Assembly (NCBI RefSeq): GCF_947493865.1
Contig: NZ_CANLTC010000009.1
Coordinates: forward strand, 62,001 to 126,000
DNA length: 64,000 bases
Direction: 5' to 3'
Source: an uncultured Halomonas sp.
Lineage (GTDB): Bacteria > Pseudomonadota > Gammaproteobacteria > Pseudomonadales > Halomonadaceae
Of the stretch, positions 54,845 to 62,557 are shown piece by piece; the stretch's first letter is position 1, and the number at the start of each line of letters is the position of its first letter. The notes below the pieces were generated by a model. It ran no database searches and was not told the origin of the DNA. It worked only from the letters and a program-made list of their open reading frames with translations. Both the position numbers and the translations under genes were made by a program.

Positions 54845-55041
54845 AAGTCTTATCCGAAGAAGCACTGCTTGCACTTGAATCGTTGCAGGAAACGGTCAAC
54901 GAAACCTTGGAACGTAAACGTAAGCTTGGCCAATATGCGGTTGTTTGGCGCGACGGCAAGATCGAGTACCTCGGCAAAAAGCCGAGCAACCAGGATAGTA
55001 AAGGCTGTTTAAAATCTGAGGAATCCCCACGAATTCCATAG
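54841..55041 (+). CDS. Small partner protein of the zeta-like kinase
   Basis: A 66-residue protein that starts KVLSEEALLALESLQETVNE, a helical stretch typical of small proteins found next to zeta-toxin-like kinases, followed by GQYAVVWRDGKIEYLGKKP. It likely acts as antitoxin or companion. It overlaps the kinase remnant by 4 nt and is intact. Confidence 0.65.
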   Translation: MKVLSEEALLALESLQETVNETLERKRKLGQYAVVWRDGKIEYLGKKPSNQDSKGCLKSEESPRIP

Positions 55042-55145
55042 AACATTCAGCGGTCTAGCCTGAAGAGGCCTGCATGGGAAGGCATATGGTTAATTGTAGG
55101 GTCCCGCGTGATTAATTACGCATTCCCAAAATAATTTAGGGCACT

Positions 55146-55727
55146 CTACCTTGGCACCCGCCCCATCAGATAGAACTCCTCATTGGGCGGTGTGCCGGTA
55201 AGATTCACCAATCGGTTGGACATGCCGAAGAAGCCGGCCACCGCGCCGATATCCCAGATATCTTCGAGGGTAAATCCCACCTCGAACAATCGACTCTGCC
55301 ATTCGTCATTGAGCTCGCCCTGCTCGGTGCCGATATACAGCGCGAAATCCAGCATGACGCAATGACGCTCGCTGATCGGGGCGGTGCGATGGTTGATCGC
55401 CACCTGATCGGCCAGCAGCGGATCCTTGCTGTAGATGCGCACCAGGGCACCGTGGGCGACCACACAGTAGAGGCAGCGGTTTCGTGCACTGGTGGCGACC
55501 ACCACCATTTCCTTTTCCGCCTTGGTCAGGGTGTCGGATTCCCGCTCCATGAGGGCATCGTGATAGGCAAAGAAGGCACGAAATTCGTCCGGACGATGAG
55601 CGAGTGTGAGAAAGACGTTGGGCACGAAGCCGGCCTTCTCCTGCACCGCCAGGATGACGCTGCGAATATCCTCGGGCAGTTCATCGAGGGACTCGGGGAT
55701 AGGAAAACGGCTGAGGGATGCGCTCAT
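55146..55727 (-). CDS. AhpD-like peroxidase-related protein
   Basis: A 193-residue carboxymuconolactone-decarboxylase/AhpD-fold protein with the CxxC active motif in NRCLYCVVAHGALVR. It fits the uncharacterised peroxidase-related family. The ATG at 55727 follows GAAGGAG by about 6 nt. It lies downstream of mmsA in the same orientation, with a hairpin between. Confidence 0.82.
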   Translation of the reverse strand: MSASLSRFPIPESLDELPEDIRSVILAVQEKAGFVPNVFLTLAHRPDEFRAFFAYHDALMERESDTLTKAEKEMVVVATSARNRCLYCVVAHGALVRIYSKDPLLADQVAINHRTAPISERHCVMLDFALYIGTEQGELNDEWQSRLFEVGFTLEDIWDIGAVAGFFGMSNRLVNLTGTPPNEEFYLMGRVPR

Positions 55728-55749
55728 GATTGGCTCCTTCACACAAGGC

Positions 55750-55778
55750 AAGCACCGCCGTGAATCACGGCGGTGCTT
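55750..55778. terminator. Hairpin after mmsA
   Basis: AAGCACCGCCGT (55750-55761) pairs perfectly with ACGGCGGTGCTT (55767-55778), loop GAATC. It lies between mmsA and the AhpD-like gene and lacks a T-run on the minus strand, so termination may be partial; towards the plus strand the T-run at about 55791 would serve. Confidence 0.65.
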
Positions 55779-55796
55779 GAGGATTTAATTGTTTTT

Positions 55797-57293
55797 TCAG
55801 CTCATCGAGATCGTGCTGTTGATGCCGCCGGAAATGTTTTCCGGCTCGAACCAGCGCGACGTCACGGTCTTGGTCTGGGTCCAGAATTGGATCGCCTGCT
55901 TGCCATTGGGCCCAAGATCACCGAGCTTGGAAGCCCGGGAGCCGGTGAAGCTGAAGTAGGCCACCGGCACCGGGATCGGCACGTTGATACCCACCTGACC
56001 GACATCGATATCGCTCTCGAAACGCCGCCCTGCCCAGCCGGAATTGGTGAAAATCGAGGTACCGTTACCGTTGGGATTGGCATTGATGAAAGCAATGGCA
56101 TCGTCCAGGGTTTCGACCCCCACCACGCACAGTACCGGGCCGAAGATCTCTTCTTTGTAGATGGTCATATCAGCAGTGACGTCACTGAAGATCGTCGGAC
56201 CGACGAAGTTGCCCTCCGGATAACCCTCGACGCTTATGCCGCGCCCATCCAGCGCCAGAGTCGCTTCGGATTCGCCGGCGTCGATCAGCTTGAGTACGCG
56301 ATCCCGTGCCGCCGGTGACACCAGCGGCCCCAGATCCGCATCGCGCTGGGTGCCGGGGCCGACCTTCATTTCCCGGGACTTCTCGACGATCTCGTCCAGC
56401 CACTGGCGTGCCTCGCCCACCAGCACCAGCACCGAGTTGGCCATGCAGCGCTGGCCGGCGGCACCGAAGGCGGAGCCCAGCACGTTGTTGATCGCCTGGC
56501 TGCGATTGGCATCCGGCATGATCACGCAGTGATTCTTCGCGCCCATCATCGACTGCACCCGCTTGCCGGCCTTGCCTGCCCGCTCGTAGATATGGGTACC
56601 AATGGCGGTGGAGCCGATGAACGAGAGCGCCTTGATGTCCGGATGGTCGCAGATGTGGTTGGCAACGTCCGGCCCGCCGTGCACCACATTGAGCACCCCA
56701 TTGGGTACACCGGCCTGATGAGCCAGTTCGACCAGGCGCATGGTGGAAGACGGGTCCTGCTCCGAGGGCTTCAAGACGAAGGTATTGCCGGTGGCGATGG
56801 CCAACGGAAACATGAAACAAGGCAGCATGATGGGAAAGTTGAAGGCGGTGATGCCGGCGCCGACCCCCAAGGGTTGATGCAGCGAGTAGACGTTGACGTC
56901 GCCGGCCGCGTTCTCGGCGATCTCGCCAAGCTGCAGCGAGGTGATTGAACAGGCGTGCTCGATCACCTCCAGGCCACGACCCACCTCGCCTTCCGCGTCC
57001 GGTAGCGTCTTGCCATGCTCCTCGGTAATCAGCGCCGCCAGCTCCTCGGTGTGTTCACGCACCAACGCCTGGAACTTGAGCATGATGCGCATGCGCTTGC
57101 CCAGAGGCACCTTGCGCCAGCTGGCAAAAGCCTGTTTGGCGCTGGCAACGGCCCGATCGACTTCTTCGCGTGTCGCGAAAGGCACCCGCGCCACCACTTC
57201 CTGGGTTGCCGGATTGACCACATCGCGCCACTGTTCGGCTTTCGAGGGGACGGGCTGGCCGTCGATATAGAGGGCGATTTCACGAACGGACAT
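55797..57293 (-). CDS. mmsA: Methylmalonate/malonate-semialdehyde dehydrogenase (acylating)
   Basis: A 498-residue aldehyde dehydrogenase of the MmsA type. ITAFNFPIMLPCFMFPLAIA, the FIGSTAIGTHIYERA segment, and the catalytic Cys in AAGQRCMANSVLVLVG. It forms propionyl-CoA or acetyl-CoA with CO2 from the semialdehydes, in valine, inositol or beta-alanine breakdown. It is beside the malonate cluster, matR being 108 nt upstream on the same strand; a link through malonate semialdehyde is plausible. Confidence 0.92.
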   Translation of the reverse strand: MSVREIALYIDGQPVPSKAEQWRDVVNPATQEVVARVPFATREEVDRAVASAKQAFASWRKVPLGKRMRIMLKFQALVREHTEELAALITEEHGKTLPDAEGEVGRGLEVIEHACSITSLQLGEIAENAAGDVNVYSLHQPLGVGAGITAFNFPIMLPCFMFPLAIATGNTFVLKPSEQDPSSTMRLVELAHQAGVPNGVLNVVHGGPDVANHICDHPDIKALSFIGSTAIGTHIYERAGKAGKRVQSMMGAKNHCVIMPDANRSQAINNVLGSAFGAAGQRCMANSVLVLVGEARQWLDEIVEKSREMKVGPGTQRDADLGPLVSPAARDRVLKLIDAGESEATLALDGRGISVEGYPEGNFVGPTIFSDVTADMTIYKEEIFGPVLCVVGVETLDDAIAFINANPNGNGTSIFTNSGWAGRRFESDIDVGQVGINVPIPVPVAYFSFTGSRASKLGDLGPNGKQAIQFWTQTKTVTSRWFEPENISGGINSTISMS

Positions 57294-57401
57294 GGTGTTC
57301 TCCTTGGTGATTTATCATGGCATCTCAACGAGTCTAGTTGCAGACGCCGCTGGCGAACAATCGCTGGGCCGATACACAATCAACTGGTAGTCGCAGTGCC
57401 C

Positions 57402-58193
57402 CTATTCTGCAGCAACACCCGCATTGGCACTAAACCGCCTGACACTGGCCACAAAATCACCAAAACGCTCTCCTTGAATCAACACATGGCCGCGCAGACT
57501 TTGCTCGGCCTGAATGGCATCCCCGGCCTCAAGGGCTTTTACGATATCTCGATGCTCGGTCAGTGAGGCAAGCATGCGGTGGCGCACCTGTAACTGAAGA
57601 CGCCGATAGGGGGATAAACGCTGCTTGAGCTGACGCGCCTCCGCGGCAAGAAAAGCGTTATGGCTTGCTCTATAGATGCATTGATGAAAAATCTCGTTCT
57701 CATGGTAGTACTCATCCGGATCACCCACTTGCGCCGCTGATTCACAGCGCGACAGGGCCTCTTGCAGTGCCGCTAGTTCTTCCGGAAGGATGCGTCGCGA
57801 GGCCAGGCGCCCGCACATTCCCTCAAGCTCCGCCATCACCTCGAACATTTCTATCAATTGCTCGATGCTAACTTGCGCAACAAACGTACCTTTCTTGGGT
57901 GAGACCGTCACAAGCCCGCTGGCGACCAGCTGTTGTATGGCCTCTCTTACCGGCGTGCGAGACACGTTGAATGCCCTACCGAGCTCCTCGGGATCAAGAC
58001 GCCCACCCGGCGGTAACCGTCCGTTGAGAATGTCATCCTCCAGCGACTCCTTGAGTTGCTGGGCATTGGATAGCTTCTCGCTTTTCTCAGTACTCACACT
58101 ATTTTCGCTATTCACGCTGACGTCCTGTGCTGTCGCTATTCGTCGCTTGCCAGTCACCCACGACGTTTGTCTAGCGCCTCCAGTTTGACACAT
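57402..58193 (-). CDS. matR: GntR-family regulator (FCD type), probable MatR
   Basis: A 263-residue FadR-type regulator. The winged helix is at about residues 45-110 (GRLDPEELGRAFNVSRTPVREAIQQL); the FCD domain follows with the metal-ligand stretch EYYHENEIFHQCIYRASHNAFL. It is divergent from the matP gene across a perfect inverted repeat. MatR of this type controls malonate genes in rhizobia. The start may be ATG 58193 or further in. Confidence 0.78.
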   Translation of the reverse strand: MCQTGGARQTSWVTGKRRIATAQDVSVNSENSVSTEKSEKLSNAQQLKESLEDDILNGRLPPGGRLDPEELGRAFNVSRTPVREAIQQLVASGLVTVSPKKGTFVAQVSIEQLIEMFEVMAELEGMCGRLASRRILPEELAALQEALSRCESAAQVGDPDEYYHENEIFHQCIYRASHNAFLAAEARQLKQRLSPYRRLQLQVRHRMLASLTEHRDIVKALEAGDAIQAEQSLRGHVLIQGERFGDFVASVRRFSANAGVAAE

Positions 58194-58215
58194 CCAAACC
58201 TACTGACTATTGATG

Positions 58216-58240
58216 TATATATCATAGACAATGATATATA
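58216..58240. promoter_or_regulatory. Perfect inverted repeat, likely MatR operator
   Basis: TATATATCAT (58216-58225) and ATGATATATA (58231-58240) are exact inverses with a 5-nt spacer, in the 94-bp matR-matP gap. It is the only strong dyad there. Confidence 0.65.
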
Positions 58241-58287
58241 TTTCAAGCGCCGTATCTTTCATAAAAACAATGCACCCGGAGATCGTC

Positions 58288-59286
58288 ATGCTACACCAAT
58301 CAACCCCGCTGGCCGCAGCCACCGCTCTGCTACTTGCCCTCAGCACAACCGTCAACGCCGAGACCACCCTTCGCGCCTCCCACCAGTTCCCCGGCGGACA
58401 GGGCGACGTGCGCGATGAAATGGTTCAATTGATGGCCAAGTCAGTCGATGAAGCCGATGTCGATCTGAAGATTCAGGTCTACCCCGGACAGTCGTTGCTC
58501 AAGGCCAAGGAGCAATGGGGTGCCTTGGTGCGTGGTCGCCTGGACATGACCTCACTCCCTCTCGATTACGCCAGCGGTCGTCATCCCGAATTCTCGGCGA
58601 CTTTGATGCCCGGCCTGGTACGTAGCCATGAGCGCGCCCAGCGACTCAACGACTCAAAGTTCATGGACATGATCAAGGAAGTCATCAACGAGGCCGGCGC
58701 TCGGGTACTGGCGGATGCCTGGTTGGCAGGCGGGTTCGCCTCGAACATGCGTTGCGTTACCGCGCCAGATACGGTGAAAGGCCAGACCATGCGCGCCGCC
58801 GGGCCGGCTTTCGACGAAATGCTCGCCGAGGCCGGTGCCTCAATCGCCTCGATGCCCTCCTCGGAAATCTATACCGCCATGCAGACCGGGGTACTGGACG
58901 GCGCTAACACTTCTTCCGGGTCCTTCATCTCCTATCGCATCTACGAGCAGGTGAAATGCCTAACCGCCCCCGGTGAAAATGCCCTGTGGTTCATGTACGA
59001 GCCCATCCTGATTTCCGAGCAGAGCTGGGATGGACTCAACGAGGAACAGCAAGAGGCGCTCATCGAGGCCGGCGAGAAAGCCGAGGAGTATTTCGCTGGC
59101 GAGGCCGCGGCACTCGACCAGAAGCTGGTGGATGTCTACAAGGAAAACGGTGTCGAGGTTGTGACCATGACTCCCGAGAACTATCAGGCCTGGCTCGATA
59201 TCGCCAAGCAAAGTTCCTACAAGACCTTTGCCGAGAATGTTCCCAATGGCCAGGCCTTGATCGACGCAGCCCTAGCCGTCGAATGA
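58288..59286 (+). CDS. matP: TRAP periplasmic binding protein, malonate uptake (MatP-like)
   Basis: A 332-residue DctP-family protein with a signal peptide to about residue 24 (LSTTVNAETTLRASH). DctP features: TMRAAGPAFDEMLAEAGASI and TGVLDGANTSSGSFISY. First gene of the operon; the ATG at 58288 has CCGGAG upstream. Malonate is inferred from matA and matB downstream, in the order matPQMAB known from Sinorhizobium. Confidence 0.83.
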   Translation: MLHQSTPLAAATALLLALSTTVNAETTLRASHQFPGGQGDVRDEMVQLMAKSVDEADVDLKIQVYPGQSLLKAKEQWGALVRGRLDMTSLPLDYASGRHPEFSATLMPGLVRSHERAQRLNDSKFMDMIKEVINEAGARVLADAWLAGGFASNMRCVTAPDTVKGQTMRAAGPAFDEMLAEAGASIASMPSSEIYTAMQTGVLDGANTSSGSFISYRIYEQVKCLTAPGENALWFMYEPILISEQSWDGLNEEQQEALIEAGEKAEEYFAGEAAALDQKLVDVYKENGVEVVTMTPENYQAWLDIAKQSSYKTFAENVPNGQALIDAALAVE

Positions 59287-59308
59287 TAGCACTGAAAGGG
59301 AGCTTCTC

Positions 59309-59830
59309 ATGGCTGATGGCTCAAGCCGCTCGTTAGCGTCAGGTCGAGGCGTAATCGGCGGTTATATTCGTCTGATGGATATGCTTTCAGGCGTCGTCGC
59401 GCTCATCGCCGGCGCCTTGCTGCTGGCCGGCGTACTGGCGGTCTGCCATATGATCTTCATGCGCTACGTGCTGGGTCAAAGCACTATCTGGCAAACCGAG
59501 TTCGCGATCTATTCGGTCACCGGTGCGATGTTGCTCGGTGCGCCTTATGTGCTGCGAAATGGTGGGCATGTCGCGGTTACCGTGCTGCCCGATGCCCTGG
59601 GCGGTTGGGCAAAAAAGATCATGTACTTTCTCTCCGCCCTGGTTGGACTCGCCTTCTGCAGCGCCCTGGCCTATAGCGGTTGGCATTACTTCCTCGAGGC
59701 CTACAGCATGGACTGGACCACCGGCACAGTGTGGAACCCTCCGCCGTGGCCAGCTCTCTTGCCCCTGGCCATCGGCATCAGCCTACTCTCGCTGCAGTAC
59801 GTGGCGGAAATTCTTCGCGGGGAGCCCTGA
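59309..59830 (+). CDS. matQ: TRAP small permease subunit (MatQ-like)
   Basis: A 173-residue DctQ protein with four spans and the TIWQTEFAIYSVTGAMLLGAPYVLRNGGHVAV pattern typical of DctQ. It works with the DctM subunit. It lies 22 nt after matP and 2 nt before matM. Confidence 0.83.
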   Translation: MADGSSRSLASGRGVIGGYIRLMDMLSGVVALIAGALLLAGVLAVCHMIFMRYVLGQSTIWQTEFAIYSVTGAMLLGAPYVLRNGGHVAVTVLPDALGGWAKKIMYFLSALVGLAFCSALAYSGWHYFLEAYSMDWTTGTVWNPPPWPALLPLAIGISLLSLQYVAEILRGEP

Positions 59831-59832
59831 GA

Positions 59833-61158
59833 ATGGATCCAGTCACCAGCGGTATCTTGATTGTCGTCGCCCTGTTCGCATTGATGGCCATCGGCACGCC
59901 CATCGCTTTCGCATTGGGCGCTGTCGCGCTGGGAGGGCTGGTGCTCGATCGCGGCATGGGTGAGCTGATCTACTTCGGCGAAACCTTCTTCGGCAACATC
60001 GCCTCCTTCGGCTTCGTCGCCATTCCGATGTTCATTCTGATGGGCGCGGCAGTGGCCTCGTCTCCCACCGGGCGGGACCTCTACCGTTCCCTGGATTTGT
60101 GGCTGGGCAGGATGCCCGGGGGCTTGGCGATCTCCAACATCGGTGCCTGTTCGATCTTTGCCGCCCTGTCCGGTTCATCCCCCGCCACCAGCGCGGCCAT
60201 CGGTAAGTTGGGTATTCCCGAGATGCGCAAGCGAGGCTACCCGGATGGCGTCGCTGCCGGCTGTATCGCCGCCGGCGGCACCCTGGGAATCCTCATTCCG
60301 CCATCGGTCACCATGATCGTCTATGGCATCTCCACCGAGACTTCCATTGGTCGCTTGTTCATCGCCGGTGCCCTGCCGGGGCTGATGCTGGCCGGCTTGT
60401 TCATGGCCTGGACATTGATCGCCTGCAAGCTGTCTGGCGGTTACGGCAATCCGCTGGCGGATGCCGCCGCGAGCGCCAAGGAAAACGTCGAAGGCAATCT
60501 CAAGGCGCTGGTGCGGGTGTTGCCCTTCATTCTGGTGGTCACGGCCATCCTGTTCGCGCTCTACGGCGGTGTCGCCACGCCTTCCGAGGCGGCCGGGGCT
60601 GGCGCGTTCCTGTGTCTGGCGCTGGCCATAATCGTCTACCGCATGTGGCAGGTGAAACCCCTCAAGACCATCATGCATGACGCACTGAGTGAAAGTGTGA
60701 TGATCATGCTGATCATCGCGACCGCTGAAGTTTTCGCCTTCGCGCTCTCCTCGCTGTTCATCACTCAGACAGTGGCTGGTGCCATCGCGGATCTGGAGGT
60801 GAACCGTTGGGTCCTGATGGGCATCATCAATGTGTTTCTGCTGGTGGCGGGCTTCTTCCTACCGCCCGTAGCGGTAATCGTGATGACCGCACCGATCTTG
60901 CTACCCATCATTCTGGCGGCGGATTTCGATCCCTACTGGTTCGCGGTAGTGCTGACCATCAACCTGGAAATCGGCCTGATCACACCGCCAGTGGGTCTGA
61001 ACCTGTTCATCATCAAGGGTATCGCTCCGGATATCGCCCTGCGGGACATTCTGCTCGGCAGCCTTCCCTATGCCATGTGCATGGTGCTGGGCATCGTGCT
61101 CCTGTGCTTCTTCCCGGGCATCGCCACCTGGCTGCCGAACTTGATCATCAATAGCTGA
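59833..61158 (+). CDS. matM: TRAP large permease subunit (MatM-like)
   Basis: A 441-residue DctM with about 12 spans: GTPIAFALGAVALG near the N-terminus, FAALSGSSPATSAAIGKLGIPEM around 108-130, GILIPPSVTMIVYG, and GLITPPVGLNLFIIKGI near the C-terminus. The ATG at 59833 is adjacent to the matQ stop. An upstream extension to 59680 lies inside matQ and is rejected. Confidence 0.87.
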   Translation: MDPVTSGILIVVALFALMAIGTPIAFALGAVALGGLVLDRGMGELIYFGETFFGNIASFGFVAIPMFILMGAAVASSPTGRDLYRSLDLWLGRMPGGLAISNIGACSIFAALSGSSPATSAAIGKLGIPEMRKRGYPDGVAAGCIAAGGTLGILIPPSVTMIVYGISTETSIGRLFIAGALPGLMLAGLFMAWTLIACKLSGGYGNPLADAAASAKENVEGNLKALVRVLPFILVVTAILFALYGGVATPSEAAGAGAFLCLALAIIVYRMWQVKPLKTIMHDALSESVMIMLIIATAEVFAFALSSLFITQTVAGAIADLEVNRWVLMGIINVFLLVAGFFLPPVAVIVMTAPILLPIILAADFDPYWFAVVLTINLEIGLITPPVGLNLFIIKGIAPDIALRDILLGSLPYAMCMVLGIVLLCFFPGIATWLPNLIINS

Positions 61159-61195
61159 TCGTCAACGACTGAACACCAATCCTCAGGTCGTCAAA

Positions 61196-62557
61196 ATGAA
61201 CATGAGCTTTTTGCAGGAATTGTTCAGCACTATTACCCAACGCGATGCACTACTACGACGCCGTTCGGGTGTAAGTACTGACGTCAGTCATCGTCATTTG
61301 ATCGCGGCCTGCCAGGCATTGCTGGCAAGTGACGGTGAGGCATCGAGCATTGCGCTTGCCAGTCGCGCACTTGAAATCTATGCGCGCCTGGCGCCTGAGG
61401 AAAGGCAGCACTTCTTCGAATTACTGGCAACGGATTTTTCCGCCGATCCCGAACACATCGATCACGCCTATGCGGCCTATCGCGCATCTCGGGACAATCA
61501 GGATCTCAATATCCTGTTCAATGCCTGCGAACCTCGACGCCAGGAACTGTTGCGCCGCCTCAATCTACCCAGTGGCGGCACCCATGATCTGGTCCACATG
61601 CGCGAAGACCTGCTGGCTCTGATGCGCGATCGCCCGCAACTCAAGGCCATCGATGCGGATTTCGCGCATCTGTTCGGTTCCTGGTTCAATCGCGGTTTCC
61701 TGGTCCTGAAGCGCATCGACTGGAATACCCCGGCAGTGATTCTGGAAAAGATCATTCGCTACGAAGCGGTACACGAGATCCGTGATTGGGAGGATCTACG
61801 CCGGCGCCTGGATGCCCGGGATCGGCGTTGCTTCGCGTTCTTTCATCCGGCGATCGGCGACGAGCCGCTGATATTCGTCGAAGTCGCCCTGTGCCAAGGG
61901 CTGCCGGATCAAATACAGGATATTCTGGCGAGCGATCATTACGAGATCGACGATCCGGAGTCCGCGGATACCGCGGCTTTCTTTGGTATCAGTAACTGCC
62001 AGACCGGGCTACGCGGCATCTCGTTTGGCAATTTCCTGATCAAACAGGTGGTTCAGGAGCTCAAACAGGAGCTTCCCAGCCTGCGCCACTTCGTCACCCT
62101 ATCGCCGGTTCCCGGCTTTCGCGAATGGCTGGACGCTCTTTACAAGAGTAGCGAGGGCCTTCTGGAGGCGGACGCCGCCAAGACCCTCGAACATCTCGAG
62201 GCGCCGGACTGGCAGGAAGACCCGGCCCGCGCCGAACAGCTCAAGAATGTGATCAAACCTCTCGCGGCCCACTATCTGCTCAAGGAAAAAAATGCGCAGG
62301 GTTTGCCACTGAACCCCGTGTCGCGTTTTCACCTTGGCAATGGCGCCCAGCTGCATCGCATCAATTGGCTGGGGGATATCTCCACCAAGGGGCTGCGTCA
62401 ATCAACCGGTTTAATGGTCAACTATCTCTACGTACTCGACGATATCGAACGCAATCACGAGCAATACACGACCAACGCCACCATTGCCTGCTCGTCGAAT
62501 GTGCGCGATCTCGGCAAGCGTGCTCGCAAACTACTCATAGGAGAGACCGCGAAATGA
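61196..62557 (+). CDS. matA: Malonyl-CoA decarboxylase
   Basis: A 453-residue malonyl-CoA decarboxylase. The N-terminal helical domain spans about 1-150; the catalytic domain has RCFAFFHPAIGDEPLIFVEVAL and the C-terminal FHLGNGAQLHRINWLGD. It turns malonyl-CoA to acetyl-CoA and CO2. Overlaps matB by 4 nt (ATGA). Together with MatB it allows growth on malonate. Confidence 0.92.
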   Translation: MNMSFLQELFSTITQRDALLRRRSGVSTDVSHRHLIAACQALLASDGEASSIALASRALEIYARLAPEERQHFFELLATDFSADPEHIDHAYAAYRASRDNQDLNILFNACEPRRQELLRRLNLPSGGTHDLVHMREDLLALMRDRPQLKAIDADFAHLFGSWFNRGFLVLKRIDWNTPAVILEKIIRYEAVHEIRDWEDLRRRLDARDRRCFAFFHPAIGDEPLIFVEVALCQGLPDQIQDILASDHYEIDDPESADTAAFFGISNCQTGLRGISFGNFLIKQVVQELKQELPSLRHFVTLSPVPGFREWLDALYKSSEGLLEADAAKTLEHLEAPDWQEDPARAEQLKNVIKPLAAHYLLKEKNAQGLPLNPVSRFHLGNGAQLHRINWLGDISTKGLRQSTGLMVNYLYVLDDIERNHEQYTTNATIACSSNVRDLGKRARKLLIGETAK

